From assembly GCF_039541115.1 (NCBI RefSeq), contig NZ_BAABFP010000005.1, positions 170,447-234,446 of the forward strand: a DNA stretch of 64,000 nt, in the 5' to 3' direction. Position 1 is the first letter of the stretch. Each line of letters opens with the position of its first letter. Both the position numbers and the translations under genes were made by a program. This document shows, piece by piece, positions 32,058 through 39,949 of the stretch. Source of the stretch: Angustibacter luteus. GTDB taxonomy: Bacteria > Actinomycetota > Actinomycetes > Actinomycetales > Angustibacteraceae. Below the pieces are notes generated by a model, which searched no databases, had not been told where the DNA came from, and saw nothing but the letters and a program-made list of their open reading frames with translations.

Positions 32058-32971
32058 GAGTGCTGGCCGCCGGTGGCGTGCGCGACGGCGATCTGCGCGG
32101 CGAGCGCGGCGTTGCGCAGGATGATCCGGGTGTTGACCTCGAGGCTTCGCCCGTCGGTGTCGTGGTGGAACCGGGCGAGCAGGTAGGGCGTGGTGTCCTT
32201 GCCGTGCACGCCCTCGGCGTCCGCGCCGGCCAGGGCCTGGGTGAGCACCCGGTCGTGCAGGGCCGGGTCGAGCTGCTCGTCGGCCGGGAGCGGGTTGGCG
32301 ACGACGAGCCCGGCCCGGTCGGTGCCCAGCTCGGCCCGGGAGCGCATGACGGCAGCCACCGCCTGCGGGCTGTCCACCCGGTGCTCGACGGCGTGCCCGG
32401 AGTCGGACAGGTAGAAGCCCGGGAACCGGTCCGTGCGGTAGCCGACCAGGCCGATGCCCAGCGTCTCCATCCGCTCCAGGGTGGCGGCGACGTCCAGGAT
32501 CGACTTCACTCCGGCGCACACCACGGTGGTCGGCACCCGCGACAGGGTGACCAGGTCGGCGGACTCGTCGAACGTCAGGTTCGCGCCGCGGTGCACGCCG
32601 CCCAGGCCGCCGGTCGCGAACACGGCGATGCCGGCCCGGGCCGCCAGGTGCGCGGTCGAGGCGACCGTGGTCGCGCCATGCCCGCCGCGGGCCGCGACCA
32701 CCGCCAGGTCGCGCACGCTCACCTTCACCACGGAGTCGTCCCCGGCGACCGTGGCCAGCGCCGCGTCGTCCAGGCCGATCCGCACCTGGCCGGCGACGAG
32801 CGCCACCGTGGCCGGCACGGCCCCGCCGTCCCGCACGACCTGCTCGATCTCCCGGGCGACCGTGAGGTTGGTCGGCCGGGGCAGCCCGTGGCTGATGATG
32901 GTTGACTCCAGCGCCACGACGGGGCGGCCCTCGGCGAGCGCCGCGCGCACCTCGTCGGACAGCACGATCAC
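32054..32971 (-). CDS. psuG: pseudouridine-5'-phosphate glycosidase
   Basis: A 305-residue enzyme splitting pseudouridine 5'-phosphate into uracil and ribose 5-phosphate. Family signatures include ALESTIISHGLPRPTNLTVA, the GQVRIGL block, the Lys-bearing VVKVSVRDL, ATGGLGGVHRGANLTFDESA, VCAGVKSILDVAATLE and NPLPADEQLD. The length (~305) is right. It begins at GTG 32971, diverging from the acetyltransferase fusion gene with only 56 bases between. It is the promoter-proximal member of a psuG-psuK pair; no nucleoside transporter is adjacent. Confidence 0.96.
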   Translation of the reverse strand: MIVLSDEVRAALAEGRPVVALESTIISHGLPRPTNLTVAREIEQVVRDGGAVPATVALVAGQVRIGLDDAALATVAGDDSVVKVSVRDLAVVAARGGHGATTVASTAHLAARAGIAVFATGGLGGVHRGANLTFDESADLVTLSRVPTTVVCAGVKSILDVAATLERMETLGIGLVGYRTDRFPGFYLSDSGHAVEHRVDSPQAVAAVMRSRAELGTDRAGLVVANPLPADEQLDPALHDRVLTQALAGADAEGVHGKDTTPYLLARFHHDTDGRSLEVNTRIILRNAALAAQIAVAHATGGQHS

Positions 32972-33015
32972 AGCCGGCTCCTCGTCATGCGCCGCAGCCT
33001 AACCAGCGACCGGAC

Positions 33016-33021
33016 TAGGCT
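33016..33021 (+). promoter_or_regulatory. -10 box for leaderless transcript (TAGGCT)
   Basis: TAGGCT with a six-base spacer to GTG 33028: identical box and spacing to recN. Confidence 0.5.
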
Positions 33022-33027
33022 CGCGGC

Positions 33028-35673
33028 GTGCCCGCAGACACGCTCCCGTACCCCGCGCACTGGGAGGCGGACGTCGTCCTGCGGGACGGCGGGGTCGTGC
33101 ACCTGCGGCCGATCCGGCCGGACGACGCCCCGGCCGTCGAGGAGTTCCACGCCGGGCAGAGCGCCGAGTCGATCTACCTGCGGTTCTTCGCTCCGCTGGC
33201 TCGGCTCTCGGACCGCGAGCTCCAGCGCTTCACGAACGTCGACCACCGGGACCGGGTCGGGCTGGTGGCCACCCTGGACGACGCGATCGTGGGGATCGGC
33301 CGGTACGACCGGATCGAGGGGTCCACGGCGGAGGTGGCGTTCAACATCTCGGACGCCCACCAGGGGCGCGGCGTCGGCTCGGTCCTGCTGGAGCACCTCG
33401 CCGCGGCCGCGCGCGAGCGGGGGATCGGCAAGTTCGTGGCCGACGTCCTGCCGCAGAACCGCAAGATGATCGCGGTCTTCAGCGACGCCGGCTACCAGGT
33501 GAGCCACCGCTACGAGGACGGCGTGATCGCCCTGTCGTTCGACATCTCGCCCACCGAGGACTCCGACCAGGTCCGGGAGGCTCGCGAGCACCGCGCCGAG
33601 GCGCGCAGCGTGCAGACCCTGCTGAACCCGACGTCGGTGGCGGTCGTCGGCGCGAGCCGCGACCCGGACGCCATCGGCCACCGGCTGCTGCAGAACCTGA
33701 TCGAGGGGGGCTTCACCGGGCCGCTCTACGCGGTGAACCCGGAGGCCTGGGAGGTCCAGGGCGTCGAGAGCCACACCCGGGTCACCGACATCCCCGGCCA
33801 GGTCGACCTCGCGGTGGTCGCCGTCCCCGCCGAGAGCGTCGGCGACGTGGTCGCCGACTGCGGCACCGCCGGCGTACGCGGGCTGGTCGTGGTCAGCAGC
33901 GGCTTCGCCGAGACCGGTGAGGACGGCGCGGCGCGGCAGGTCTCGCTCGTCCGCACGGCCCACCGGCGCGGCATGCGGGTGGTCGGGCCGAACTCGTTCG
34001 GCATCGTGAACACCGACCCGGCGGTCCGGCTCAACGCCTCGCTGGCCCCGGCGCTGCCCCCGAACGGCCGGCTCGGCCTGTTCAGCCAGTCCGGCGCGCT
34101 GGGCATCGCGGTGCTCGACACCGCCCGCCGGCGCGGGCTCGGGGTCTCCAGCTTCCTGTCGTCGGGCAACCGCGCGGACGTGTCCGGCAACGACGCCATG
34201 CAGTACTGGCTGGACGACCCGGCGACCGACGCGGTCGGCCTGTACCTGGAGAGCATGGGCAACCCGCGCAAGTTCTCCCGGGTCGCGCGGCGGCTGTCCC
34301 GCAGCAAGCCCGTCATCGTGCTGAAGTCCGGACAGTCCAGCTTCGGCGTCCCGCCCGGTCACACCGTGCGGGAGTCGCTGCTGCCACGGGACGCCGTCGA
34401 CCAGATCCTGCACCAGGCCGGCGTCATCCGGGTGGAGAACATCCACCAGCTGTTCGACGTCGCGCAGCTGGTCGTGCACCAGCCCCTGCCCACCGGACCG
34501 CGGGTGGCCGTGGTGACCAACTCCGCCGCGCTGGGGGCGTTGGCGGCCGACGCCTGCGCCAGCTGGGGCCTGGACGTCGTGCACGGTCCCGTCGCGGTGG
34601 CCTCGGAGGCGAGCGCGGACGAGTTCCGGCAGGCGCTGACCGCGGCCTTCGCCGCCCCCGACGTCGACTCCGTCGTCGCCGGCTTCATCCCGCCGCTGGT
34701 GACCATCGACGCGGACGTCGCCGTGGCGCTCGCGGAGGTCGCCGCCGCCGGGGACAAGACCTGCGTGGCGACGTTCTTGGGGATGCACGGCGTCACCGAG
34801 GCGCTGTCGTCGTCCTCGCGAACCGTTCCGGCGTACCCGACGCCGGAGGACTCGGTGCGCGCCCTGGTCTCCGCGACCCGGTACGCGCAGTGGCGCAGCC
34901 GCGACCGCGGCCAGCGGGTCGCCCCGAAGGACCTGCAGCGCGAGCGGGCCCGTGAGCTGGTGGAGCGGCTGACCCCGACCGACCCGGACGGCGTGTGGTT
35001 GGAGCCGAGCGACGCCGCCGAGCTGTTGGCCGCGTACGGGGTGGAGGTCTGGCCGTCGTTCCCGGTGACCACCGCGGCGGAGGCGGCCGCGGCCGCGGAG
35101 CGGGCGGGCTACCCGGTGGCGCTCAAGGCGACCGCGCCGCTGCTGCGGCACCGCGCCGACCTGGGTGCGGTCCGGCTGGACATCCTGAGCGAGGGCGAGC
35201 TGCGGCACGACTTCGACGAGATGCTCCGACTGCTCGAGCGGCACGGTCCGGGGGAGTTCGTCGTCCAGGCCATGGCGCCGGTCGGGGTGGCCTGCGTGCT
35301 GCGCTCCGTCGAGGACCCGTTGTTCGGGCCGGTCGTGGAGTTCGGCGTCGGCGGGCCACCGACCGAGCTGCTCGGAGACGTCGCCCGCCGCAGCCCGCCG
35401 CTGCGCGAGGGGGACGTCGTCGACCTGGTCCGGGGGATCCGGGCGGCGCCGCTGCTGTTCGGGTACCGCGGCGCCGAGCCGGTGGACGTCGACGCGTTGG
35501 AGGACCTCGTGGGCCGGGTGTCCGTGCTCGCCGACGACCTGCAGCAGGTGGCCGAGCTGGAGCTGAACCCGGTCGTCGCCGCACCCGAGGGTGTCTCGGT
35601 GCTCTCCGCGCGGGTGCGGTTGGCGCCACCCCCGGTCCGTACGGACGCCGACACCCGCCGCATCCCCGGCTGA
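33028..35673 (+). CDS. GNAT/ADP-forming acyl-CoA-ligase fusion (Pat-type lysine acetyltransferase)
   Basis: An 881-residue multidomain protein. Residues ~18-175 are a GNAT acetyltransferase domain (HLRPIRPDDAPAVEEFH, acetyl-CoA loop HQGRGVGSVLLEHL). Residues ~193-470 form the CoA-binding and succinyl-CoA-ligase-like alpha part (LLNPTSVAVVGASRDPDAI, LFSQSGALGIA, with a His445 in the usual phosphohistidine region). From ~640 to the end is an ATP-grasp beta part. Proteins of this architecture acetylate and silence AMP-forming acyl-CoA synthetases; in actinobacteria the GNAT domain is at the N-terminus, as here. The acyl-CoA synthetase at 28656 is a possible target. Whether the ligase domain is catalytic or only senses ligand cannot be told. 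Confidence 0.9.
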   Translation: MPADTLPYPAHWEADVVLRDGGVVHLRPIRPDDAPAVEEFHAGQSAESIYLRFFAPLARLSDRELQRFTNVDHRDRVGLVATLDDAIVGIGRYDRIEGSTAEVAFNISDAHQGRGVGSVLLEHLAAAARERGIGKFVADVLPQNRKMIAVFSDAGYQVSHRYEDGVIALSFDISPTEDSDQVREAREHRAEARSVQTLLNPTSVAVVGASRDPDAIGHRLLQNLIEGGFTGPLYAVNPEAWEVQGVESHTRVTDIPGQVDLAVVAVPAESVGDVVADCGTAGVRGLVVVSSGFAETGEDGAARQVSLVRTAHRRGMRVVGPNSFGIVNTDPAVRLNASLAPALPPNGRLGLFSQSGALGIAVLDTARRRGLGVSSFLSSGNRADVSGNDAMQYWLDDPATDAVGLYLESMGNPRKFSRVARRLSRSKPVIVLKSGQSSFGVPPGHTVRESLLPRDAVDQILHQAGVIRVENIHQLFDVAQLVVHQPLPTGPRVAVVTNSAALGALAADACASWGLDVVHGPVAVASEASADEFRQALTAAFAAPDVDSVVAGFIPPLVTIDADVAVALAEVAAAGDKTCVATFLGMHGVTEALSSSSRTVPAYPTPEDSVRALVSATRYAQWRSRDRGQRVAPKDLQRERARELVERLTPTDPDGVWLEPSDAAELLAAYGVEVWPSFPVTTAAEAAAAAERAGYPVALKATAPLLRHRADLGAVRLDILSEGELRHDFDEMLRLLERHGPGEFVVQAMAPVGVACVLRSVEDPLFGPVVEFGVGGPPTELLGDVARRSPPLREGDVVDLVRGIRAAPLLFGYRGAEPVDVDALEDLVGRVSVLADDLQQVAELELNPVVAAPEGVSVLSARVRLAPPPVRTDADTRRIPG

Positions 35674-35688
35674 GCCAGAAAACCGCGT

Positions 35689-35714
35689 GGTACACAGGTG
35701 GCCACAGGTGTACC
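35689..35714 (+). promoter_or_regulatory. 26-bp palindromic operator of the toxin-antitoxin pair
   Basis: An inverted repeat with arms GGTACAC (35689-35695) and GTGTACC (35708-35714) around a symmetrical GTGGCCAC centre; 22 of 26 positions are symmetric. It overlaps the TACCAT -10 box (35711-35716) of the antitoxin gene, the classic site for autorepression by an antitoxin-toxin complex. Confidence 0.7.
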
Positions 35715-35716
35715 AT
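35711..35716 (+). promoter_or_regulatory. -10 box of the toxin-antitoxin operon (TACCAT)
   Basis: TACCAT, seven bases before ATG 35724, overlapping the right arm of the palindrome. It implies a leaderless message. Confidence 0.5.
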
Positions 35717-35723
35717 CAGGATC

Positions 35724-35984
35724 ATGACGCCAGCCGCGGAGCACGTGGTCGGAACGCGCGAGCTGCGCGACCACCTCAGCAGTGTCCTGCGTCGCGTTGA
35801 GGCGGGCGAGCCCATCACTGTGACGGCCTCGGGTCGGGCGGTGGCCCAGCTGGTCCCGCTCCGAGCGGGCGGGTGGACGCCACGCTCACAGGTCGAGCAG
35901 ATCCTGGCCGCGTCGCTCGCGGATGCCGGCCTCTCGCGCGACCTCGGGGAACTGGCGGGCGACGAGCTCGACGATCTCGCGTGA
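35724..35984 (+). CDS. type II antitoxin, Phd/YefM family
   Basis: An 86-residue antitoxin. The N-terminal DNA-binding part has the Phd/YefM pattern GTRELRDHLSSVLRRVEAGE, then PITVTASGRAVAQLVPL. The C-terminal half (SQVEQILAASLADAGLSRDL plus acidic end) would wrap and neutralise the toxin. Its last codons overlap the PIN-domain toxin gene by four bases (GTGA). It probably binds the palindrome at 35689-35714. Family members normally have 75-95 residues. The start is the ATG that fits the leaderless promoter. Confidence 0.92.
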   Translation: MTPAAEHVVGTRELRDHLSSVLRRVEAGEPITVTASGRAVAQLVPLRAGGWTPRSQVEQILAASLADAGLSRDLGELAGDELDDLA

Positions 35985-36373
35985 GTACCGGACGAGGCCT
36001 GCTGGACACGTCCGTGTTCATCGCGCGGGTGGACGGCCGGCCCGCAGACCTGTCCTCCCTGCCGGACGAGCTCGCGGTGTCGATCGTGACCGTCGGAGAG
36101 CTGTGGGCGGGGGTGCTGGCAGCCCACGACACCGCCACGAGGGCCCGCCGCATGCGCACCGCCTCCGATGCCGCGGCGGTCGCGACGATCGAGATCGGCG
36201 TCGACGTCGCTCGCACGTGGGCGCAGCTGCGCGTCGCGCTGCGCGACACCGGCCGGCGGATGAAGGTCAACGACTCCTGGATCGCGGCCACCGCCATGGC
36301 ACTCGACGTCCCGGTCGTGACGCAGGACGCTGACTTCGACGACGTCCCCGGCCTCAGCGTGATCCGGGTGTGA
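35981..36373 (+). CDS. vapC: type II toxin, PIN-domain ribonuclease (VapC family)
   Basis: A 130-residue PIN-domain RNase. The acidic metal-binding residues are in place: Asp9 (GLLDTSV), Glu40 (VGELWAG), Asp98 (KVNDSWIAA) and Asp116/Asp118 (VTQDADF). VapC toxins cleave tRNA or rRNA when freed from antitoxin; the RNA target here is unknown. It is translationally coupled to the antitoxin through the GTGA overlap at 35981. The Phd-type antitoxin with a VapC-type toxin is a common mixed pairing in actinobacteria. Every key residue is intact, so it is probably functional. Confidence 0.94.
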   Translation: MSTGRGLLDTSVFIARVDGRPADLSSLPDELAVSIVTVGELWAGVLAAHDTATRARRMRTASDAAAVATIEIGVDVARTWAQLRVALRDTGRRMKVNDSWIAATAMALDVPVVTQDADFDDVPGLSVIRV

Positions 36374-36421
36374 GCACAACCGTGGTCATGCGGGTCGACC
36401 TGCGGGTGGGATGATGTGCGG

Positions 36422-37015
36422 ATGCGCAAGACGCCGAGCCTGCCCACCACGCTGCGTGACGACCTCGAGCACGCCGGGTACTACCCCGACCTCGTGGCCG
36501 ACGTGCTGGACGTCAGCGTGGCGGGGGAGCCGACCCACGGCCACCTCGTGCACGCCGAGACGACGTTCGACCACGACGTCGTGCGCCGGCACATCACCGT
36601 CCTGGTGCTCACCGCGACCCGGCTGGTCGTCGTGCACGCGGACGACCACGCGCCCGAGCCGCCGGACGGGCCGCCGCAGTCGTACGCGACCGCCGCGACC
36701 GAGGCCGTCCCGCTGCCCGCGGTGAAGTCCGTCGTCGTCACGCACGTGGTGCCGCGTCCGGAGACCTACCGGTCGGGCGAGGGGTCGCGCGAGCTCACCC
36801 TCACCATCGGCTGGGGTGGCGTGAGCCGGCTCGACCTCGAGCCGGCCGGCTGCGCGGACCCGGACTGCGAGGCCGACCACGGCTACACGGGCACGGCGAG
36901 CACCGACGACATCTCGTTGCGGGTCTCCGCCGACGCCGACGGCGAGGAGGCCATGCAGCGCGCGCTGGACTTCGCCCGCGCGCTGTCCGCGGCCACCGCC
37001 GGTCGCGCCGGGTGA
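36422..37015 (+). CDS. conserved actinobacterial protein, DUF5998
   Basis: A 197-residue protein with a mixed beta-rich pattern (TTFDHDVVRRHITVLVLTAT, then LVVVHADDH, VKSVVVTHVVPRPE, RELTLTIGWGG, DISLRVSADADGEE), resembling a PH-like or bacterial PH-type fold. The CADPDCEADHGYTG stretch has two close Cys. Homologues sit directly upstream of an alkaline-phosphatase-superfamily gene in many actinobacteria, as here; the stop overlaps the next GTG. ATG 36422 fits a GATGAT box six bases upstream. No function is known to me. Confidence 0.82.
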   Translation: MRKTPSLPTTLRDDLEHAGYYPDLVADVLDVSVAGEPTHGHLVHAETTFDHDVVRRHITVLVLTATRLVVVHADDHAPEPPDGPPQSYATAATEAVPLPAVKSVVVTHVVPRPETYRSGEGSRELTLTIGWGGVSRLDLEPAGCADPDCEADHGYTGTASTDDISLRVSADADGEEAMQRALDFARALSAATAGRAG

Positions 37016-38175
37016 GCCCGCACGCCCTGACCGCACCGCAGTACGGGACCGGCACGCTCGCCGACCTGATGCCCGCGGTCGTGCGCAGCCTCGGTGTCGA
37101 CCTGCTGGACCGCGTGCTGCCGGAGGTCGCGCCGTCCGGGCCGTTGGCCCTGGCCCCCACGGAGCGGGCCTGCGTCCTGCTCGTCGACGGCCTGGGTGAC
37201 CTGCTGCTGCGTGAGCGCGCCGGTCACGCGCCGTTCCTGCGCGGCCAGCTGGAGCGCACCGGCACGTTGACCGCGGGCTTCCCGACCACGACGGCCACCA
37301 GCATGGGCAGCCTGGGCACCGGATTGCCTCCGGGGGCGCACGGCCTGGTCGGGTACGAGGTCCTCGTCCCGGAGCGCGACGAGCTGCTGAACGAGCTGTC
37401 CTGGGAGCCGGCGGTCGACCCACGGCGCTGGCAGCGCGAGACCACCATGTTCCAGCACGCCGCCGCCGCGGGGCTGGACGTCGTCCGGATCGGGCCGGGC
37501 TTCTTCGACGGGTCCGGGCTGACCGAGGCGGCGCTGCGCGGCGGTCGGTTCGTGGCCGCGGACTCCCTCGACGACCGGGTGGACGCCGCGATCGCCGCGC
37601 TACGCGCCTCGCCGCGCGCCCTCGTGTACGTCTACTGGGGGGACGTCGACAAGGTCGGTCACGTCAGCGGCTGCGGTTCGTGGGAGTGGGGCGAGGAGCT
37701 GGCCCGCGTCGACCTCGCGGTACGCCGGCTCGTCGGCGGCCTGCCCCGGGGCACGACCCTGCACGTGACCGCCGACCACGGCATGGTCGACGTGCCGCAC
37801 CACCAGCGGATCGACCTGGCGCACGACGCCGAGCTCGCCAAGGACGTGCGGCACAGCGGCGGTGAGCCGCGCTGCCCGCAGCTGTACTGCGAGCCCGACC
37901 GGGCGGAGTCCGTGCAGGCGACGTGGACCGAGCGGCTGGGCGAGCGGGCAGACGTGCTGTCCCGGGCGCAGGCGGTGGACGCGGGGCTGTTCGGCGTCGT
38001 CGCCTCCCACGTCACCGAGCGCATCGGCGACGTCGTGGTGGTCTGCCGCCCCGGCCTGGCGGTGGTCGACTCGCGCCGGATGCGACCCGCCCTGCTCGCC
38101 CTGGTCGGCCTGCACGGCGCGCTCACCCCGCAGGAGTCGCTCGTGCCCCTGCTGACCATCGACGGCCCTTCGTGA
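37012..38175 (+). CDS. alkaline-phosphatase-superfamily phosphodiesterase/pyrophosphatase
   Basis: A 387-residue metal-dependent hydrolase of the nucleotide pyrophosphatase/phosphodiesterase group. LLVDGLGDLLL holds the first metal-binding Asp; the nucleophile Thr lies in AGFPTTTATSMGSLGTGLPP. Further metal ligands are in YWGDVDKVGHVSG and in VTADHGMVDVPHH. There is no signal peptide, so it acts in the cytoplasm, unlike classical alkaline phosphatase. The substrate is unknown: nucleotide sugars, cyclic nucleotides or phosphodiesters are all possible. It is translationally coupled to DUF5998 upstream, which suggests the two proteins work together. Confidence 0.88.
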   Translation: MSPHALTAPQYGTGTLADLMPAVVRSLGVDLLDRVLPEVAPSGPLALAPTERACVLLVDGLGDLLLRERAGHAPFLRGQLERTGTLTAGFPTTTATSMGSLGTGLPPGAHGLVGYEVLVPERDELLNELSWEPAVDPRRWQRETTMFQHAAAAGLDVVRIGPGFFDGSGLTEAALRGGRFVAADSLDDRVDAAIAALRASPRALVYVYWGDVDKVGHVSGCGSWEWGEELARVDLAVRRLVGGLPRGTTLHVTADHGMVDVPHHQRIDLAHDAELAKDVRHSGGEPRCPQLYCEPDRAESVQATWTERLGERADVLSRAQAVDAGLFGVVASHVTERIGDVVVVCRPGLAVVDSRRMRPALLALVGLHGALTPQESLVPLLTIDGPS

Positions 38176-38181
38176 CAGGAT
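38176..38181 (+). promoter_or_regulatory. possible -10 box for tdk (CAGGAT)
   Basis: CAGGAT with a six-base spacer before GTG 38188. It departs from TANNNT at the first base but keeps the spacing seen elsewhere. Confidence 0.3.
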
Positions 38182-38187
38182 TCACCG

Positions 38188-38907
38188 GTGGCTGAGCTCG
38201 TCTTCTTCTCCGGGACCATGGACTGCGGCAAGTCGACCCTGGCCCTGCAGATGAACCACAACCACACCGTGGCCGGACGCGCCGGCCTGATGTTCACCCA
38301 GCAGGACCGGGCCGGCGAGGCCGTGCTGAGCAGCCGGCTCGGGCTGCTCGGCGACGCCCTCGAGGTCACCCCCGACCTCGACTTCTGGGACGTCGTCGTC
38401 GCCCGGCGGATGTCCGGCGGGCGGGTCGACTTCGTGATCTGCGACGAGGCCCAGTTCTACGCGCCCGACCAGGTGGACCAGCTGGCCCGGCTGGTCGACG
38501 AGATGGCGGTGGACGTCTTCGCGTTCGGCATCACCGCCGACTTCCGCACCCGGCTGTTCCCCGGCTCGCAGCGGCTGATCGAGCTCGCGGACCGGGTCCA
38601 GGTGCTGCAGGTCGAGGCGCTCTGCTGGTGCGGTGCGCGGGCGACGCACAACGCGCGCACCGAGGACGGCGTCATGGTCGTCGAGGGTGCCCAGGTCGTC
38701 GTGGGTGACACGAACGTCGGGTCCGGCGAGATCGGCTACGAGGTGCTGTGCCGGCGGCACCACATGCGTCGGATGACCCGGCACGCGGCGCAGGCCGCTG
38801 CGATGTCGCCGGACGTGCTGCCGCTGGACCTCGACATCTGCCCGGTGCCGCCGCTTCGCGCGGCCCCGAGCCAGCCGACGAGCCAGCCGACGAGCCAGGC
38901 GGGGTAG
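38188..38907 (+). CDS. tdk: thymidine kinase
   Basis: A 239-residue type II thymidine kinase for thymidine salvage. The P-loop is SGTMDCGKST (residues 8-17), Walker B is VICDEAQFY, and the lasso domain carries CWCGARA as half of a zinc site, with YEVLCRRHH supplying further ligands. It has ~40 residues beyond the usual ~200, ending in a SQPTSQPTSQ tail made by a 12-bp tandem repeat (about 38870-38902). The gene is 12 bases after the phosphodiesterase and two bases before the methyltransferase. M. tuberculosis lacks a thymidine kinase, so this differs from that lineage. Confidence 0.93.
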   Translation: MAELVFFSGTMDCGKSTLALQMNHNHTVAGRAGLMFTQQDRAGEAVLSSRLGLLGDALEVTPDLDFWDVVVARRMSGGRVDFVICDEAQFYAPDQVDQLARLVDEMAVDVFAFGITADFRTRLFPGSQRLIELADRVQVLQVEALCWCGARATHNARTEDGVMVVEGAQVVVGDTNVGSGEIGYEVLCRRHHMRRMTRHAAQAAAMSPDVLPLDLDICPVPPLRAAPSQPTSQPTSQAG

Positions 38908-38909
38908 CC

Positions 38910-39488
38910 GTGGACGCCGAGGGCTGGGACGCCCGCTACGCCGACGCACCGATGGTGTGGTCGGCCGGACCGAACGCGCTGTTCGCCTCCCTCGCCCGGG
39001 ACTGGTTGCCGGGACGGGCGCTCGACGTCGCCACCGGGGAGGGACGCACCGCGATCTGGCTCGCGACGCTCGGCTGGCAGGTCACCGCTGTCGACTTCTC
39101 CGCGACCGGGATCGAGAAGGGGCGTGAACGCGCTGCGGCACAGGGACTCTCGGTCGACTGGGTGGTGGACGACGTCACCACGGCCGAGCTGGGCACCGGC
39201 TTCGACCTGGTCACCCTCCTGTACCTGCAGCTCGAGCACGAGCAGATGGCTGGCGTCGTCGGACGCTGCGTCGAGGCCCTCGTGCCGGGCGGTCGCCTGG
39301 TCGTGATCGCGCACGACCTCGACAACATCGCGCGCGGCGTCGGCGGGCCGCAGGACCCGTCGGTGCTGCCCACCGTCGCGTTGCTGCGCGACTGGGCGCG
39401 GGGCGCGAGCATCGAGCGGGCCGAGCAGGTCGAGCGGGTCACGGACGCCGGTACCGCGATCGACGTCCTGCTGGTGGCGACGAGATGA
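38910..39488 (+). CDS. class I SAM-dependent methyltransferase (TehB/thiopurine-like)
   Basis: A 192-residue methyltransferase. Motif I is ALDVATGEGRTAIWLA, motif post-I VTAVDFSATGIEKG, motif II FDLVTLLYLQLEH, then LVPGGRLVVIAHD. The N-terminal WDARYADAPMVWSAGPN is shared with small-molecule methyltransferases of the tellurite-resistance/thiopurine group. No ATG is near the start; GTG 38910 follows the tdk stop by two bases and the stop overlaps the Fur gene's ATG, so it is within an operon. The substrate is unknown. Confidence 0.85.
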   Translation: MDAEGWDARYADAPMVWSAGPNALFASLARDWLPGRALDVATGEGRTAIWLATLGWQVTAVDFSATGIEKGRERAAAQGLSVDWVVDDVTTAELGTGFDLVTLLYLQLEHEQMAGVVGRCVEALVPGGRLVVIAHDLDNIARGVGGPQDPSVLPTVALLRDWARGASIERAEQVERVTDAGTAIDVLLVATR

Positions 39489-39949
39489 GCGACCACCAGC
39501 ACGAGCACCGCCAGGACGCCGAGGCCGCGGTCGAGCGCGCCGCCGCCCTCCTGCGCGCCCGGGGCGACCGGATGACCGGCCCGCGCCGGGTGGTGATCAC
39601 GGCCCTCGCCGCCCGCCGTGCGCACCTGACGGCTGACCAGGTGGTCTCGGCGGTCGCCGAGCAGGACGCGTCGGTGCACCGCGCATCCGTCTACCGCACC
39701 CTCGAGACGCTCAGCCAGCTCGGCGTCGTCCAGCACGTGCACGTCGGGCACGGCACCACGACCTACCACCTGGCCGGCACCGAGGCGCACCTGCACGCGC
39801 AGTGCGAGTCCTGCGGCACCGTGCTCGACCTGTCGGGCGCGCTGCTCGACGAGGTCGCCGCCCAGGTGCTGGCCGAGCACGGGTTCGCGCTGGACCCCTC
39901 GCACGTCGCGCTGTCCGGCTCCTGCGCGGACTGCCGGGAGCAGCAGTGA
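39485..39949 (+). CDS. Fur-family metalloregulator (Zur/Fur)
   Basis: A 154-residue DNA-binding repressor. The winged helix spans residues ~25-90 (RMTGPRRVVITALAAR, HRASVYRTLETLSQLGVVQ). The C-terminal dimerisation domain has structural-zinc pairs CESC and CADC, and sensory ligands in HLAGTEAHLHAQCE. The His-rich start (SDHQHEHRQD) is common in Zur proteins, so zinc sensing is somewhat more likely than iron. It is coupled by overlap to the methyltransferase upstream and to def downstream. I see no Zur box in the near promoter regions. Confidence 0.9.
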   Translation: MSDHQHEHRQDAEAAVERAAALLRARGDRMTGPRRVVITALAARRAHLTADQVVSAVAEQDASVHRASVYRTLETLSQLGVVQHVHVGHGTTTYHLAGTEAHLHAQCESCGTVLDLSGALLDEVAAQVLAEHGFALDPSHVALSGSCADCREQQ

